DNA of 64,000 nucleotides, from the NCBI RefSeq assembly GCF_026343945.1, contig NZ_JAPKNJ010000001.1, forward strand, positions 1,860,001 to 1,924,000. Direction: 5' to 3'. A model generated the notes under the pieces. The model did no database searches and was not told the origin of the DNA. It saw only the letters and a program-made list of their open reading frames with translations. The DNA comes from Kaistia algarum (GTDB lineage Bacteria > Pseudomonadota > Alphaproteobacteria > Rhizobiales > Kaistiaceae). Made by a program: the position numbers and the translations under genes. Each line of letters begins with the position of its first letter. Position 1 is the first letter of the stretch. Of this stretch, positions 1 to 8,995 are shown piece after piece.

Positions 1-1942
1 ACCAGGCCGGCCCGCCGGGAACGATCTGCATCCGGTCGACCGCTGCGCCGAGCGAGTCGAGCAGTGCCAGCGCATCGGCCTTGACGTCGAAGACGCCGAC
101 CGGTGCCGCCTTGCCCTGCCAGTGACGACCTGCGGCCGAAACGCCTGCTGTGCCGCGGCGAACGCCGGAGGCTGCGATGATCTGGTCGGATGGCCGCGTG
201 CCCCGGAAGGCCTGCCCGACCTCGAATAGCGCCGCATCGTCATGGCCGCGATCGGCATTGCGCTGGACCGCCAACAGCAGACCCGGCAGCAGGCTCGGCC
301 GCATGTCGGACATGTCGGTCGAGATCGGATTGGCCAGCGCCAGCGCGGGAGCGCCGCCGCCGAAGGCTTCCGCGGCCCGCTTGGCAACGAAGGACCAGGT
401 CACGGCCTCGACGAGCCCCCGCGCGGCGAGGATGCGCTTGGCGCGGCGCGTGCGGCCCTGCAGCAGCGTCAGCACCGGACGCGTCACGTCATCAGACTTC
501 GGCAGCGGCGTTGAGGGCACGCGGTCGACGCCGACGATGCGCATCACCTCCTCGACGAGGTCCGCCTTGCCGTCGATATCAGGCCGCCAGGACGGCGCCA
601 CGGCCGTCAGGACCGGAGCCGAACCGGAAAGACCAAAACCCAGCGCCGTCAACACGGCGCGGATCTCGTCCTCGCTCGGATCGATGCCGGCAAGGCGCTT
701 CACCTCGGCGATCGGGAAGGCGACCGAACGATGCGGCTGCGGCACCGTGCCGGCGACGACGATGTCGCTCGGCGTCCCACCGCAAAGGTCGAGCACCAGC
801 TTGGTCGCAAGCTCCAGGCCCGGCAGCATGAAGGCCGGGTCGACGCCGCGCTCGAAACGGTAGCGCGCATCGGAATTGATGCCGAGCTTGCGACCGGTCT
901 GCGCGATGGCCAGCGGCTCCCACAGCGCCGATTCGATCAAGACGTCGACGGTATCTTCGGAACAGCCCGAGGCCTCGCCACCCATAATGCCGGCGAGCGA
1001 TTCGACGCCATGATCGTCGGCGATGACGCACATCGACGGATCGAGGGCATAGGTCCGCCCGTCCAGCGCCAGCAGGCCCTCACCGTCGCGGGCACGTCGC
1101 ACGGTGAGATGGCCGTGGACCTTGGCCGCGTCGAAGACATGCAGCGGCCGGCCGCGATCGAAGGTCAGATAATTGGTGATGTCGACCAGCGCGTTGATCG
1201 GGCGCAGCCCGATGGCACGCAGCTTGGCTTGCAGCCAATCCGGTGAAGGGCCGTTCTTCACGCCGCGCACGAGGCGTAGGCCGAAGGCCGGGCAGAGCGA
1301 GGGCGTATCACCGAAATCGAGCGTCACGCCGACGGGACAGGGGAACGTCCCGGCGACGGGAGTGACCGCGCCGTCCTTCAGGGTTCCAAGGCCAGCGGCG
1401 GCCAGATCCCGCGCGACGCCGTAGACACCGAGGCAATCGGAGCGGTTGGGCGTGATCGCGATGTCGATAACCGGATCGGCGAGACCGGCCCACTCGGCAT
1501 AGGGTGTGCCAACCGGCGCGTCGTCCGGAAGGTCGATGATGCCGTCATGATCCTCGGAAAGCTCGAGCTCCGCGGCCGAGCACAGCATGCCGTGGCTCTC
1601 GACGCCGCGGATCGTGCCGACAGCAAGCGTGATGTTCTTGCCGGGAATATAGGTGCCGGCGGGCGAGAACACGCTCTTCATGCCGGTGCGCGCATTCGGG
1701 GCGCCGCAGACGACCTGCACCGGCTCGCCCGAGCCCGTATCGACCATGCAGACGCGCAGCCGGTCGGCATTGGGGTGCTGAACGGCCGAGACGACATAGG
1801 CGATCGTGAACGGCGCGAGTTGCTTCGCCTTGTCCTCGACGCCCTCGACCTCCAGCCCGATCCGCGTCAACCCCTCGGCGATCGCGTCGACGGAAGCCTC
1901 GGTGTCGAGATGTTCCTTGAGCCAGGAGAGGGTGAATTTCAT
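1..1942 (-). CDS. pheT: Phenylalanine--tRNA ligase beta subunit (partial, 3' end outside window)
   Basis: Large subunit of the cytoplasmic alpha2-beta2 phenylalanyl-tRNA synthetase, which charges tRNA-Phe. Translation from the ATG at 1942 begins [15 protein letters not shown] and stays open for 647 codons to the window edge. The family is usually about 800 residues, so roughly the last 150 are missing. The EMAP-like tRNA-binding domain lies near residues 40-150, and the last visible residues (ending GGPAW) match the start of the C-terminal anticodon-binding part. An AAGGAG ribosome site overlaps the pheS stop 11 bp upstream, so it is translated from the same mRNA as pheS. The product is clear; only the end is unseen. 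Confidence 0.96.
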   Translation of the reverse strand, partial: MKFTLSWLKEHLDTEASVDAIAEGLTRIGLEVEGVEDKAKQLAPFTIAYVVSAVQHPNADRLRVCMVDTGSGEPVQVVCGAPNARTGMKSVFSPAGTYIPGKNITLAVGTIRGVESHGMLCSAAELELSEDHDGIIDLPDDAPVGTPYAEWAGLADPVIDIAITPNRSDCLGVYGVARDLAAAGLGTLKDGAVTPVAGTFPCPVGVTLDFGDTPSLCPAFGLRLVRGVKNGPSPDWLQAKLRAIGLRPINALVDITNYLTFDRGRPLHVFDAAKVHGHLTVRRARDGEGLLALDGRTYALDPSMCVIADDHGVESLAGIMGGEASGCSEDTVDVLIESALWEPLAIAQTGRKLGINSDARYRFERGVDPAFMLPGLELATKLVLDLCGGTPSDIVVAGTVPQPHRSVAFPIAEVKRLAGIDPSEDEIRAVLTALGFGLSGSAPVLTAVAPSWRPDIDGKADLVEEVMRIVGVDRVPSTPLPKSDDVTRPVLTLLQGRTRRAKRILAARGLVEAVTWSFVAKRAAEAFGGGAPALALANPISTDMSDMRPSLLPGLLLAVQRNADRGHDDAALFEVGQAFRGTRPSDQIIAASGVRRGTAGVSAAGRHWQGKAAPVGVFDVKADALALLDSLGAAVDRMQIVPGGPAW

Positions 1943-1952
1943 GTCGCTCTCC

Positions 1953-3035
1953 TTACGAACTCAAACCGCTCACGAGGCTTGGAATATCCAGCGGGCGGAA
2001 GCCGTAATGGGACAGCCAGCGGAGATCGGCGTCAAAGAAGGCGCGGAGATCGGACATGCCATATTTCAGCATGGCGATGCGGTCGATGCCCATGCCGAAG
2101 GCGAAGCCCTGATATTTGTCCGGATCGAGGCCAGCGAAACGGATCACGTTCGGATGAACCATGCCGCAGCCGAGAATCTCCAGCCAGTCGTCGCCCTCGC
2201 CGAAGCGAACCTCGTTGCCGATGCGGCGGCAGCGAATATCCACCTCCATCGACGGCTCGGTGAAGGGGAAGAAGGACGGCCGCATGCGCATCTCGACCTT
2301 CTCGACTTCGAAGAAAGCACGGCAGAAGGCTTCGAGCAGCCATTTCAGATGGCCGATATGGCTCGTCCGGTCGATGACCAGCCCCTCGACCTGATGGAAC
2401 ATCGGCGTGTGGGTCTGGTCGCTGTCCATGCGGTAGGTGCGGCCGGGCGCGATGATGCGGATCGGCGGCTTCAGCTGCTCCATGGCGCGCATCTGCACAG
2501 GTGAGGTGTGCGTGCGCAGCAGCAGACGCTCGCCGTTCTCGTCCGGATTGAAGAAGAAAGTGTCGTGCATTTCCCGCGCCGGATGGCCGACGGGGAAGTT
2601 CAACGCCGTGAAATTATAGTGGTCCGTCTCGATGTCCGGGCCCTCGGCGACGGAGAAGCCGAGATCGCCGAAGATCGCGGTGATCTCGTCGATGACCTGG
2701 CTCACCGGATGGATCCGGCCGGTCTCCAGGCCGCCCGTCCGGACGGGCAGCGTCACATCGACCGTCTCGGCAGCGAGTCGGGCGGCGAGGCCCGCCGATT
2801 TCAGCGCGGCGCGGCGGATCACAAGCGCTTCGGCGATGCGGTCACGCAGGCCGTTGAGCGCCGGTCCCATGACCTTGCGCTCTTCCGGCGTCATGGTGCC
2901 GAGGCCCTTTAGACGCTCGGAAACGGAACCCTTCTTGCCGAGCGCGGCAATGCGCACGGCCTCGATCGCGGGCTCGTCGGCGGCCGCGTCGATGGCGCCG
3001 CGCAATTCACGCTCGAGCGTGTCCAGATCGGACAT
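1953..3035 (-). CDS. pheS: Phenylalanine--tRNA ligase alpha subunit
   Basis: Catalytic subunit of phenylalanyl-tRNA synthetase; it forms Phe-AMP and transfers Phe to tRNA. It has 360 residues, the usual bacterial length: an N-terminal coiled-coil tRNA-binding region (residues 1-90), then the class II core. Motif 2 is around [14 protein letters not shown], and motif 3 is near the C-terminus at [17 protein letters not shown]. The start at 3035 follows a GAGGGGG ribosome site. pheT follows after 10 bp. The gene lies 172 bp downstream of rplT on the same strand, the common infC-rpmI-rplT-pheST order. A perfect 14-bp palindrome sits just before the ribosome site. Confidence 0.98.
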   Translation of the reverse strand: MSDLDTLERELRGAIDAAADEPAIEAVRIAALGKKGSVSERLKGLGTMTPEERKVMGPALNGLRDRIAEALVIRRAALKSAGLAARLAAETVDVTLPVRTGGLETGRIHPVSQVIDEITAIFGDLGFSVAEGPDIETDHYNFTALNFPVGHPAREMHDTFFFNPDENGERLLLRTHTSPVQMRAMEQLKPPIRIIAPGRTYRMDSDQTHTPMFHQVEGLVIDRTSHIGHLKWLLEAFCRAFFEVEKVEMRMRPSFFPFTEPSMEVDIRCRRIGNEVRFGEGDDWLEILGCGMVHPNVIRFAGLDPDKYQGFAFGMGIDRIAMLKYGMSDLRAFFDADLRWLSHYGFRPLDIPSLVSGLSS

Positions 3036-3046
3036 CGGAACCCCCT

Positions 3047-3060
3047 CAGCGGCGCCGCTG
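3047..3060 (-). promoter_or_regulatory. Perfect palindrome in the pheS leader
   Basis: CAGCGGCGCCGCTG is its own reverse complement and ends a few bases before the GAGGGGG ribosome site of pheS. In RNA it could form a short GC-rich hairpin or dimerise. I see no Phe-rich leader peptide that would make a classical attenuator, so a role in controlling pheST is only inferred. Confidence 0.35.
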
Positions 3061-3180
3061 GCGCCGGATCAGTGACAACGGATCCGATGAGGAAAGCTCG
3101 CCGGATCCACCGGAAACGCCCCGCGCCACGGCAAGCCGCAGCGACGGAGAGGCTCGTTCCGGCCCCGGAAAGTCCGGTGC

Positions 3181-3201
3181 GGCCGCCCTGACAGGGCGGC
3201 C
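3181..3201 (-). terminator. GC-rich hairpin between rplT and pheS
   Basis: GGCCGCCC and GGGCGGCC form an 8-bp stem around TGACA, 6 bp after the rplT stop in the direction of transcription. There is no U tract on the minus-strand transcript, so this may be a weak or Rho-assisted terminator, or a processing or stability element separating infC-rpmI-rplT from pheST. Confidence 0.4.
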
Positions 3202-3207
3202 CGGGCG

Positions 3208-3576
3208 TCAGGCGGCCTTGAGCGCGCCTTCAGCCTGATCGACCAGCGCCTTGAAGGCCGCGGGCTCGCTGATCGCGAGCTCGGCCAGCACCTTGCGGTC
3301 GACCTCGATACCAGCCTTGGCGAGGCCGTCGATAAACCGGCTGTAGGTCAGGCCCTCAGTCACCTCACGGACGGCAGCGTTGATGCGCTGGATCCAGAGA
3401 CCACGGAAGGAGCGCTTCTTGGCCTTGCGGTCACGGAACGCGTACTGGGCAGCCTTGTCGACCGCGGCCTTGGCCGTACGGATCGTATTCTTGCGGCGGC
3501 CGTAGAAGCCCTTGGCCCTCTTGAGGACCTTCTTATGCTTGGCGTGCGCGGCAACGCCGCGCTTAACTCGCGACAT
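3208..3576 (-). CDS. rplT: 50S ribosomal protein L20
   Basis: L20 binds 23S rRNA early in large-subunit assembly and in many bacteria represses its own operon. The 122-residue product begins [19 protein letters not shown] and carries the basic N-terminal arm followed by the globular rRNA-binding part ([18 protein letters not shown]). Length and sequence are typical. It follows rpmI by 25 bp in the infC-rpmI-rplT operon. Confidence 0.98.
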   Translation of the reverse strand: MSRVKRGVAAHAKHKKVLKRAKGFYGRRKNTIRTAKAAVDKAAQYAFRDRKAKKRSFRGLWIQRINAAVREVTEGLTYSRFIDGLAKAGIEVDRKVLAELAISEPAAFKALVDQAEGALKAA

Positions 3577-3601
3577 GATTCAATTCTCCGGTAAGGGGCG
3601 T

Positions 3602-3796
3602 TCAGCCGTTCAGGAACTGCTTGATGATCTTGGCATCCGCATCCGAAAGCGTCGTGGTGCCACGCGCATTGCGGATGAACTTGGCGGAACGCTTGATCAT
3701 CCCGTGCCGCTTGCCGGCCTGAGCCGTCTTCACCTTGCCGGTGGCCGTGAGCTTGAAGCGCTTCTTCGCTCCGCTCTTGGTCTTCAACTTGGGCAT
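3602..3796 (-). CDS. rpmI: 50S ribosomal protein L35
   Basis: A small basic large-subunit protein. The 64-residue product starts [20 protein letters not shown], the family signature. The frame is open further upstream to 3853, but the start at 3796 gives the normal length and the conserved N-terminus, so the longer form is rejected. Ribosomal genes rplT (downstream) and infC (258 bp upstream) flank it. The infC-rpmI gap holds two hairpins that could contribute to operon feedback. Confidence 0.97.
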   Translation of the reverse strand: MPKLKTKSGAKKRFKLTATGKVKTAQAGKRHGMIKRSAKFIRNARGTTTLSDADAKIIKQFLNG

Positions 3797-3959
3797 TTTG
3801 CATATCCTTAGATCTGCGCCGAAAGATAAATCCGCCGATCCGCCCGTCGTCAAACGGGTGGTGCGGCGGCGTCTTCGGCATGGAAGCCTTCGTGAGCCGA
3901 CACGGCATGCCCGGAGAAATCGCCGGAATGGCGTTCCTCTCGCCGGGCGGCTCGGAAAC

Positions 3960-3980
3960 GGCGGCGTTATAACCGCCGCC
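3960..3980 (-). promoter_or_regulatory. Hairpin in the infC-rpmI spacer
   Basis: GGCGGCG and CGCCGCC form a perfect 7-bp stem around a TTATAAC loop. It lies in the 258-bp transcribed spacer between infC and rpmI. In other bacteria the equivalent region carries the structure by which L20 represses rpmI-rplT. That role is not demonstrated here. Confidence 0.35.
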
Positions 3981-4010
3981 GCCCTTCAGCACAAGCACAA
4001 TGCTGGATAG

Positions 4011-4028
4011 CCGGCTGAAAACAGCCGG
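4011..4028 (-). promoter_or_regulatory. Tetraloop hairpin just after infC
   Basis: CCGGCTG and CAGCCGG form a 7-bp stem with a four-base loop, 27 bp past the infC stop on the transcript strand. No U tract follows. It may be an attenuating or mRNA-stabilising element ahead of rpmI-rplT. Confidence 0.35.
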
Positions 4029-4054
4029 ATCGCAAAGCGAACAGCGAGCCCGGG

Positions 4055-4594
4055 TCAGCGCGGCGCCAGCACCATGATCATCTGGCGGCCCTCAAGCTTC
4101 GGCTCGGCTTCGACCTTGGAGATCTCGGCCGTCTCGTCGCGGACGCGCTCCAGAAGCTTCATGCCGAGATGTTGGTGCGCCATCTCGCGGCCGCGGAAGC
4201 GCAGGGTCAGCTTGACCTTGTCGCCTTCCTCGAAGAAGCGCTTGATCGCCTTCATCTTCACGTCATAGTCGTGATCGTCGATGGCAGGGCGCATCTTGAT
4301 CTCTTTGACCTCGACGATCTTCTGCTTCTTGCGGGCCTCGTTGGCCTTTTTCTGCGACTGGTATTTGAAGCGGCCGAAATCGAGGATCTTGCAGACCGGG
4401 GGTTCGGCATTGGGCGAGATCTCGACAAGGTCGAGTCCGGCCTCTGCCGCCATGGCCAGCGCTTCATCGAGCGGCGTGGGCCCTACGTTCTGGCCGTCCT
4501 GGTCGATCAGCTGGACATCACGGATTCCGCGGATTTCGCGGTTGATACGCGGCCCGTCCTTGGTGGGCAGCGGCGCTTTGAAGGGACGACGAAT
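4055..4594 (-). CDS. infC: Translation initiation factor IF-3 (AUU start)
   Basis: IF-3 keeps the 30S subunit free and proofreads start-codon choice. From 4594 the product is 179 residues and begins (read as Met) [21 protein letters not shown], followed by the N-domain, a basic linker ([13 protein letters not shown]) and the C-domain ([13 protein letters not shown]). The frame extends upstream to 4654, but the only good ribosome site (AGGAG, 8 bp before) serves the ATT codon at 4594, exactly where homologues begin. An AUU start is the classic autoregulatory device of infC, because IF-3 discriminates against it. First gene of infC-rpmI-rplT. Confidence 0.93.
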   Translation of the reverse strand: MRRPFKAPLPTKDGPRINREIRGIRDVQLIDQDGQNVGPTPLDEALAMAAEAGLDLVEISPNAEPPVCKILDFGRFKYQSQKKANEARKKQKIVEVKEIKMRPAIDDHDYDVKMKAIKRFFEEGDKVKLTLRFRGREMAHQHLGMKLLERVRDETAEISKVEAEPKLEGRQMIMVLAPR

Positions 4595-4811
4595 GGAAGA
4601 GACTCCTCTCACGATGGATCGAAGGCAAGGCCGAAACGGCCACAAAACCGACACGAGCAGCCCCGACGTCCTTGACGCGAGGTTATCACCGGCCGGTTCG
4701 GGGCTCAGCCTGCCCGAACATGTCGTTGAAAATCAGCGAATGAGTCGCGAAAGTCAACCGCAAGCATGGTTTTCCGCGCGAAACGCCACGAAACGTGAAG
4801 ATGGGGATCCT

Positions 4812-5579
4812 ATGGCGCCTTTCCAAGGTGAGCTGACGGTGGGAAGCGGGGTGGATGCGCGGCAGGTCGCGTTCCTGCGCCGCGAGGGCGAAGGCCCCGA
4901 GATATTCTTTCTCGGCGGCTTCATGTCCGACATGCGGGGCGCCAAGGCCGAGGCACTGGACGCCTTCGCCGAGCGCACCGGCCGGGCGATGATCCGGTTC
5001 GACTATTCCGGCCACGGCCAATCGGGCGGAAACGTCGAGGACGGCACGATCTCGCGCTGGCTGGAAGAGGCGGCGACGGTGCTGGGCGACGTCGCCAAGG
5101 GCCCGCAGATCCTGGTCGGCTCGTCGATGGGCGGCTGGATCGCCGTGCTGCTGGCGCTGGCCGATGCCCGCGCGCAGGGCGGACGGATCGCGGGGCTGGT
5201 GCTGCTCGCCCCCGCCATCGACATGACGCAGGATCTCATCCTGCCGCATATGAGCGCCGAGGCTCGCGCCGAGCTGGAGACAACCGGGCGCTGGCGGTTG
5301 CCGAGCGCCTATTCCGAGCGGCCCTATGTCATCACAAAACGGCTGATAGAGGATGGCAAACGCCATCTTCTTGGCGGCGGACCCATTGCCATCGGCGCGC
5401 CCGTCCATATCATTCAAGGCGTCCTCGACGAGGAGGTTCCCTGGAGCCACGCGGTGGATCTGGTCTCGCATCTGGCGCAGGACGATGTCGTGCTGACGCT
5501 GATCAAGGATGCCGGCCACCGCCTTTCGCGGCCGGAGGATCTCGACAAGATGCTATCGGCGGTCGCGACGATCGCCTGA
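4812..5579 (+). CDS. Alpha/beta hydrolase (serine esterase/thioesterase type)
   Basis: A 255-residue alpha/beta-hydrolase-fold protein. The nucleophile elbow is GSSMGG (Ser about residue 102), the acid is probably Asp in GVLDEEVPW and the catalytic His is in DAGHRLSRPED. This pattern resembles the ABHD10/palmitoyl-thioesterase-like group; the substrate cannot be read from sequence. The frame is open far upstream across infC. I chose ATG 4812, giving the N-terminus MAPFQGELTVGSG; ATG 4741 would add about 24 poorly conserved residues. Divergent from infC; a molybdoenzyme gene follows after 28 bp. Confidence 0.85.
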   Translation: MAPFQGELTVGSGVDARQVAFLRREGEGPEIFFLGGFMSDMRGAKAEALDAFAERTGRAMIRFDYSGHGQSGGNVEDGTISRWLEEAATVLGDVAKGPQILVGSSMGGWIAVLLALADARAQGGRIAGLVLLAPAIDMTQDLILPHMSAEARAELETTGRWRLPSAYSERPYVITKRLIEDGKRHLLGGGPIAIGAPVHIIQGVLDEEVPWSHAVDLVSHLAQDDVVLTLIKDAGHRLSRPEDLDKMLSAVATIA

Positions 5580-5607
5580 CAGTGCCCCACGCGAATAGGA
5601 GAAGACG

Positions 5608-6213
5608 ATGGCGACGCGCGGATTTGTCGGCAGGCGGCCGACCGACGAAATCGGCAACCGCCTGCCGCCCGGACAATATCTGACCGAGGATTTTCCGGTC
5701 CTCTCGGCCGGGCCGACGCCACATGTCGCGCTCGACAAGTGGTCGTTCACGATCAAGGACGGCGTGAAGCCGGTCGCGACGTGGAACTGGGATGAATTCG
5801 CGAAGCTGCCGCATGTGAAGCTGACGCGCGACATTCATTGCGTCACCAAATGGTCGAAGTTCAACACCGCCTGGAGCGGCGTGATGATCGACGACATTCT
5901 CGCCGAGGCGGGGATCGAGGCGCCGACCGAATGGACGCTCGCCCATGGCCATGACGGCTACACCACCAATGTGCCGACGGCCGATCTCGTCGGCGGCAAG
6001 GCGATGGTGGCGACGGCATATGAGGGCCAGCCGATCACAGCGGACCATGGCGGGCCGGCGAGGCTGCTGGTGCCGCATCTCTATTTCTGGAAGTCGGCCA
6101 AATGGCTGACCGGATTGCAGTTCACCAAGCGCGACGAGGCCGGATTCTGGGAGCTTCGCGGCTATCACATGTATGGCGACCCGTGGCGCGAGCAGCGTTT
6201 CACCGGTGACTGA
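5608..6213 (+). CDS. Sulfite-oxidase-like molybdopterin oxidoreductase
   Basis: A 201-residue protein of the sulfite-oxidase fold (oxidoreductase molybdopterin-binding domain). The molybdenum-ligating cysteine is in DIHCVTKWSKF (about residue 90), and the cofactor-binding segment GGPARLLVPHLYFWKSAKW is present. I see no Tat or Sec signal, so it should be cytoplasmic, unlike periplasmic MsrP/YedY. Its stop overlaps or abuts the next gene, an FAD/NAD reductase, which is the likely electron partner. The physiological substrate is unknown. Confidence 0.9.
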   Translation: MATRGFVGRRPTDEIGNRLPPGQYLTEDFPVLSAGPTPHVALDKWSFTIKDGVKPVATWNWDEFAKLPHVKLTRDIHCVTKWSKFNTAWSGVMIDDILAEAGIEAPTEWTLAHGHDGYTTNVPTADLVGGKAMVATAYEGQPITADHGGPARLLVPHLYFWKSAKWLTGLQFTKRDEAGFWELRGYHMYGDPWREQRFTGD

Positions 6214-6961
6214 GCCCCTGTTGGATGCATCCGCACGGCCCCGGCGGCTCGAATGGCAAAGCGCTGTCGTCGAGGCGATCGAGGCCCAGACGCCGACTGT
6301 AAAATCGTTCCGCCTGCGTCCCGAGCGGTGGGGCGGCTTCCGCGCCGGCCAGCATGTCGATGTCCGCCTGACCGCTCCTGACGGCTATTCTGCCCAGCGT
6401 TCCTATTCAATCGGTTCCGCACCGGATGGAAGCGGCACGATCGAACTCGCGATCGAGGAAATGCGCAATGGCGAGGTCTCGCCCTTCTTCCATGAGGTGG
6501 TGGAGGTCGGCGATACGATCGAGCTCAGAGGGCCGATCGGCGGTCATTTCATATGGGACGTCTCGATCGGGGGCCCCATTCTCCTGATCGGCGGGGGCTC
6601 GGGGCTGGTGCCGCTCATGTCGATGCTGCGCCACCGCGCCATTGTCGCGCCGGAGATCCCGGCTGTGCTCATCTATTCAGCGCGGCGCTATGACGATCTC
6701 ATCTGGCGCGAGGAACTGTTCCACCGCCGCGACAAGGACCGCAATTTCCGCCTGATCGTGAACCTGACCCGTGAATCGGCCCGGCCCGGCCTCCATTTCG
6801 GCCGCATCGACGCCGACCGAATTCTGGAGGCGATTGCCGAGGAGACCTCCTGGATCACCTATATCTGCGGTTCCAATCCCTTTGTCGGCGCCGCGTCGGA
6901 CCTTGCCATCGCGGCCGGGCTTGCCCCGGAGACGATCCGCACGGAGCGCTATGGGGGCTAA
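6206..6961 (+). CDS. FAD/NAD(P)-binding ferredoxin-reductase-type oxidoreductase
   Basis: A 251-residue flavoreductase of the ferredoxin-NADP reductase superfamily. FAD is bound by RSYSIGSAP (RxYS motif) and NAD(P)H by the GGGSGLVPLMSML segment; the end (ICGSNPFVGAAS, RTERYGG) is the usual C-terminus. There is no 2Fe-2S domain. I chose the GTG at 6206, which overlaps the preceding stop by 8 bp; an ATG at 6173 would give 11 more residues and a 41-bp overlap. Tight coupling to the molybdoenzyme suggests a two-protein NAD(P)H-linked redox system. It converges on the epimerase, with overlapping stops. Confidence 0.88.
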   Translation: MTEPLLDASARPRRLEWQSAVVEAIEAQTPTVKSFRLRPERWGGFRAGQHVDVRLTAPDGYSAQRSYSIGSAPDGSGTIELAIEEMRNGEVSPFFHEVVEVGDTIELRGPIGGHFIWDVSIGGPILLIGGGSGLVPLMSMLRHRAIVAPEIPAVLIYSARRYDDLIWREELFHRRDKDRNFRLIVNLTRESARPGLHFGRIDADRILEAIAEETSWITYICGSNPFVGAASDLAIAAGLAPETIRTERYGG

Positions 6962-7839
6962 CCTCGCCAGCTTCCGCTGTCCCACAGCGCGCTCAGAGCA
7001 TCGCGATAGGTCGGATATTTCAGCTCCACCCCAAGCCGGGACTTGAGCGCGCCATTGGCGATGCGCTTGTTGTCGGCATAGAAGGATCGCGCCATCGGCG
7101 AGAGCTGGGCGTTCTCGAAGGGGATATCCGGCAGCGGCGGATAGCCGGCGAGGCTCGCTGCGAAGGCGACGACGTCCTGCGGCGGCGCGGGCTCGTTGTC
7201 GGTGACGTTGAAGATACCGCCCGCACGCTGATCGGCCGCCGCTTCCAGCACGGCGGCGATATCGTCGACATGGATACGGTTGAACACCTGCCCTGGCTTG
7301 ACCAGCCGGCGCGCGGTTCCCTCAGCCAAGTTGACGAAGGTGTTGCGGCCCGGCCCATAGATGCCGGCCAAGCGGAAAAGACCGACGGGAATGGCCTTCT
7401 CCTCGCCGAGCGCGGTCCATGCGGCCTCGGCCTCGACGCGGTTGCGCGCCCGCTCGGAGACGGCATTGGGCGGGCTTGCCTCGTCGGCCCAGCCGCCGCC
7501 CTGATCGCCATAGACACCAACCGTGGAAAGATATCCTATCCAGGCGAGATCGGGCGCGGCGAGGATGGCGTCGCGATAGAGCCGCAGCGCGGAATCGCCG
7601 CTCGAGTCCGGCGCGATGGATTGAACGAGATGCGTGGCGCGGCGAACCGCCTCGCCGATGGCTGGGCTCGGCGTCACTCCGTCGAAGACCAGCGCATCGA
7701 TCCCCTCGGCGCGCAGCCGCCTTGCCTTTTCCGCCGAACGCACCGTGCCGCCGATCGAGGCATAGTCGCCCCGGACCCGCCGCACGAAGGCGCTGGCCGA
7801 ATAGCCCAGCCCCAAGATAAAGAGATGGCGCGCTGTCAT
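6958..7839 (-). CDS. NAD(P)-dependent epimerase/SDR (YeeZ-like)
   Basis: A 293-residue extended SDR with an N-terminal Rossmann motif ILGLGYSASAFVRR. The YLSTVGVYGD region carries the catalytic-type Ser and Tyr, and FNVTDNEP lies in the substrate half. It resembles YeeZ-type nucleoside-diphosphate-sugar epimerase homologues of unknown substrate. Its stop codon overlaps that of the convergent reductase (6958-6961). Start at 7839: MTARHLFILGLG. Confidence 0.85.
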   Translation of the reverse strand: MTARHLFILGLGYSASAFVRRVRGDYASIGGTVRSAEKARRLRAEGIDALVFDGVTPSPAIGEAVRRATHLVQSIAPDSSGDSALRLYRDAILAAPDLAWIGYLSTVGVYGDQGGGWADEASPPNAVSERARNRVEAEAAWTALGEEKAIPVGLFRLAGIYGPGRNTFVNLAEGTARRLVKPGQVFNRIHVDDIAAVLEAAADQRAGGIFNVTDNEPAPPQDVVAFAASLAGYPPLPDIPFENAQLSPMARSFYADNKRIANGALKSRLGVELKYPTYRDALSALWDSGSWRG

Positions 7840-7906
7840 GACTATTTCCCGGGCGACCCCTGAACGAAGGTGACCGCCCGGCTTTACGATCGAAGCGCTG
7901 CCGCGA

Positions 7907-8818
7907 TCAAGCCTCGTCGCCCTCCGCCGGCTGGCTGACGACGCCCTGCTCCCAGCCGAGGATGGCGCGCTTGCGCGTCAGGCCCCAATGATAGCCGGTC
8001 AGCGCGCCAGACTTGCCGAGGATGCGGTGACAGGGCACGACGAAGGAGATCGGGTTTCGCCCGACCGCGGCACCCACCGCCCGCGCCGCCTTGGGGTTCG
8101 CCACCTTCTCGGCGATCTGCGAATAGGTCGCGGCATGGCCGAGCGGCACGGACAGAAGCGTCTCCCACACCCGCACCTCGAAATCCGAGCCGATCAACAC
8201 GATCCGGAGCGGCGTATCCTCGCGCCAGCGCGAGGGCTCGAAGATGCGTGCCGCGTAGGGCGCCGTCGCCTGCTGGTCTTCCTCATAGGTCGCGCAGGGG
8301 AAGCGGCTTTGCATGTCGAGCAGCGCCGCGCGCTCCTCGCCCGGATCGGCGAAGGCGAGTCCGGCGAGGCCGCGGTCCGAGACCATGATCAGCGCATAGC
8401 CGAAGGGCGAGCCATGAAAACCCCATTTCATGATGACGCCCTCGCCGCGCGCCTTGTAGGCGCCCGGGCTCATCGCCTCATGGGTGACGAAGAGGTCATG
8501 CAGCCGGCCCGGCCCCGAAAGGCCGACCTCGTAGCTCGTATCGAGGATCGACGCATCGGCGGCGAGCAGGGCACGGGCATGGTCGAGGGTCAGGGCCTGG
8601 ATGAAGGCCTTCGGCGACAGGCCGCACCAGCGCGTGAACAGCTTCTGCAGCGACAGCGGGTTCATGCCGACATGCTTGGCCACGCGCTCCAGCGACGGCT
8701 GCTCACGCCAGCGTTCCGACAGAAACTCGATGGCGCGGCGGACGATCTCGTAATCGGCCTCCGGCGTCAGGAGCGGCATGGGCTCGCAGGCGGCAAGGGC
8801 GGCGGGGATGTTCAGCAT
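7907..8818 (-). CDS. AraC-type HTH fused to O6-methylguanine-DNA methyltransferase
   Basis: 303 residues. An AraC-type helix-turn-helix pair (about residues 30-125) is followed by an alkyl-DNA methyltransferase domain with active site VPCHRILG (Cys263). This is Ada without the N-terminal four-Cys zinc domain that senses methylphosphotriesters, so it should repair O6-alkylguanine by suicidal transfer, but how (or whether) methylation would switch on its DNA-binding part is unclear. The pattern is common in alphaproteobacteria. No alkB or alkA homologue lies alongside. Confidence 0.9.
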   Translation of the reverse strand: MLNIPAALAACEPMPLLTPEADYEIVRRAIEFLSERWREQPSLERVAKHVGMNPLSLQKLFTRWCGLSPKAFIQALTLDHARALLAADASILDTSYEVGLSGPGRLHDLFVTHEAMSPGAYKARGEGVIMKWGFHGSPFGYALIMVSDRGLAGLAFADPGEERAALLDMQSRFPCATYEEDQQATAPYAARIFEPSRWREDTPLRIVLIGSDFEVRVWETLLSVPLGHAATYSQIAEKVANPKAARAVGAAVGRNPISFVVPCHRILGKSGALTGYHWGLTRKRAILGWEQGVVSQPAEGDEA

Positions 8819-8938
8819 TGGCGTCGTGTCCCGTGTCTACGTTGCCAATCTAGGAAGCCGGCGTCGACGACGACACCCGAATCTTGCACGAGGCTTCTTT
8901 CCAGACCAGCTCCACGACGCTGCACCCGGGCCACGACG

Positions 8939-8966
8939 AAAAAAGGGCCGCCCTCTCGGACGGCCC
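8939..8966 (-). terminator. Rho-independent terminator of ahcY
   Basis: On the minus strand GGGCCG/CGGCCC (with one mismatch and two further pairs around a 4-base loop) is followed directly by six T. It begins about 30 bp after the ahcY stop. Confidence 0.85.
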
Positions 8967-8995
8967 CATTACTATTCCGGCTCGGAAGCCCCCGC

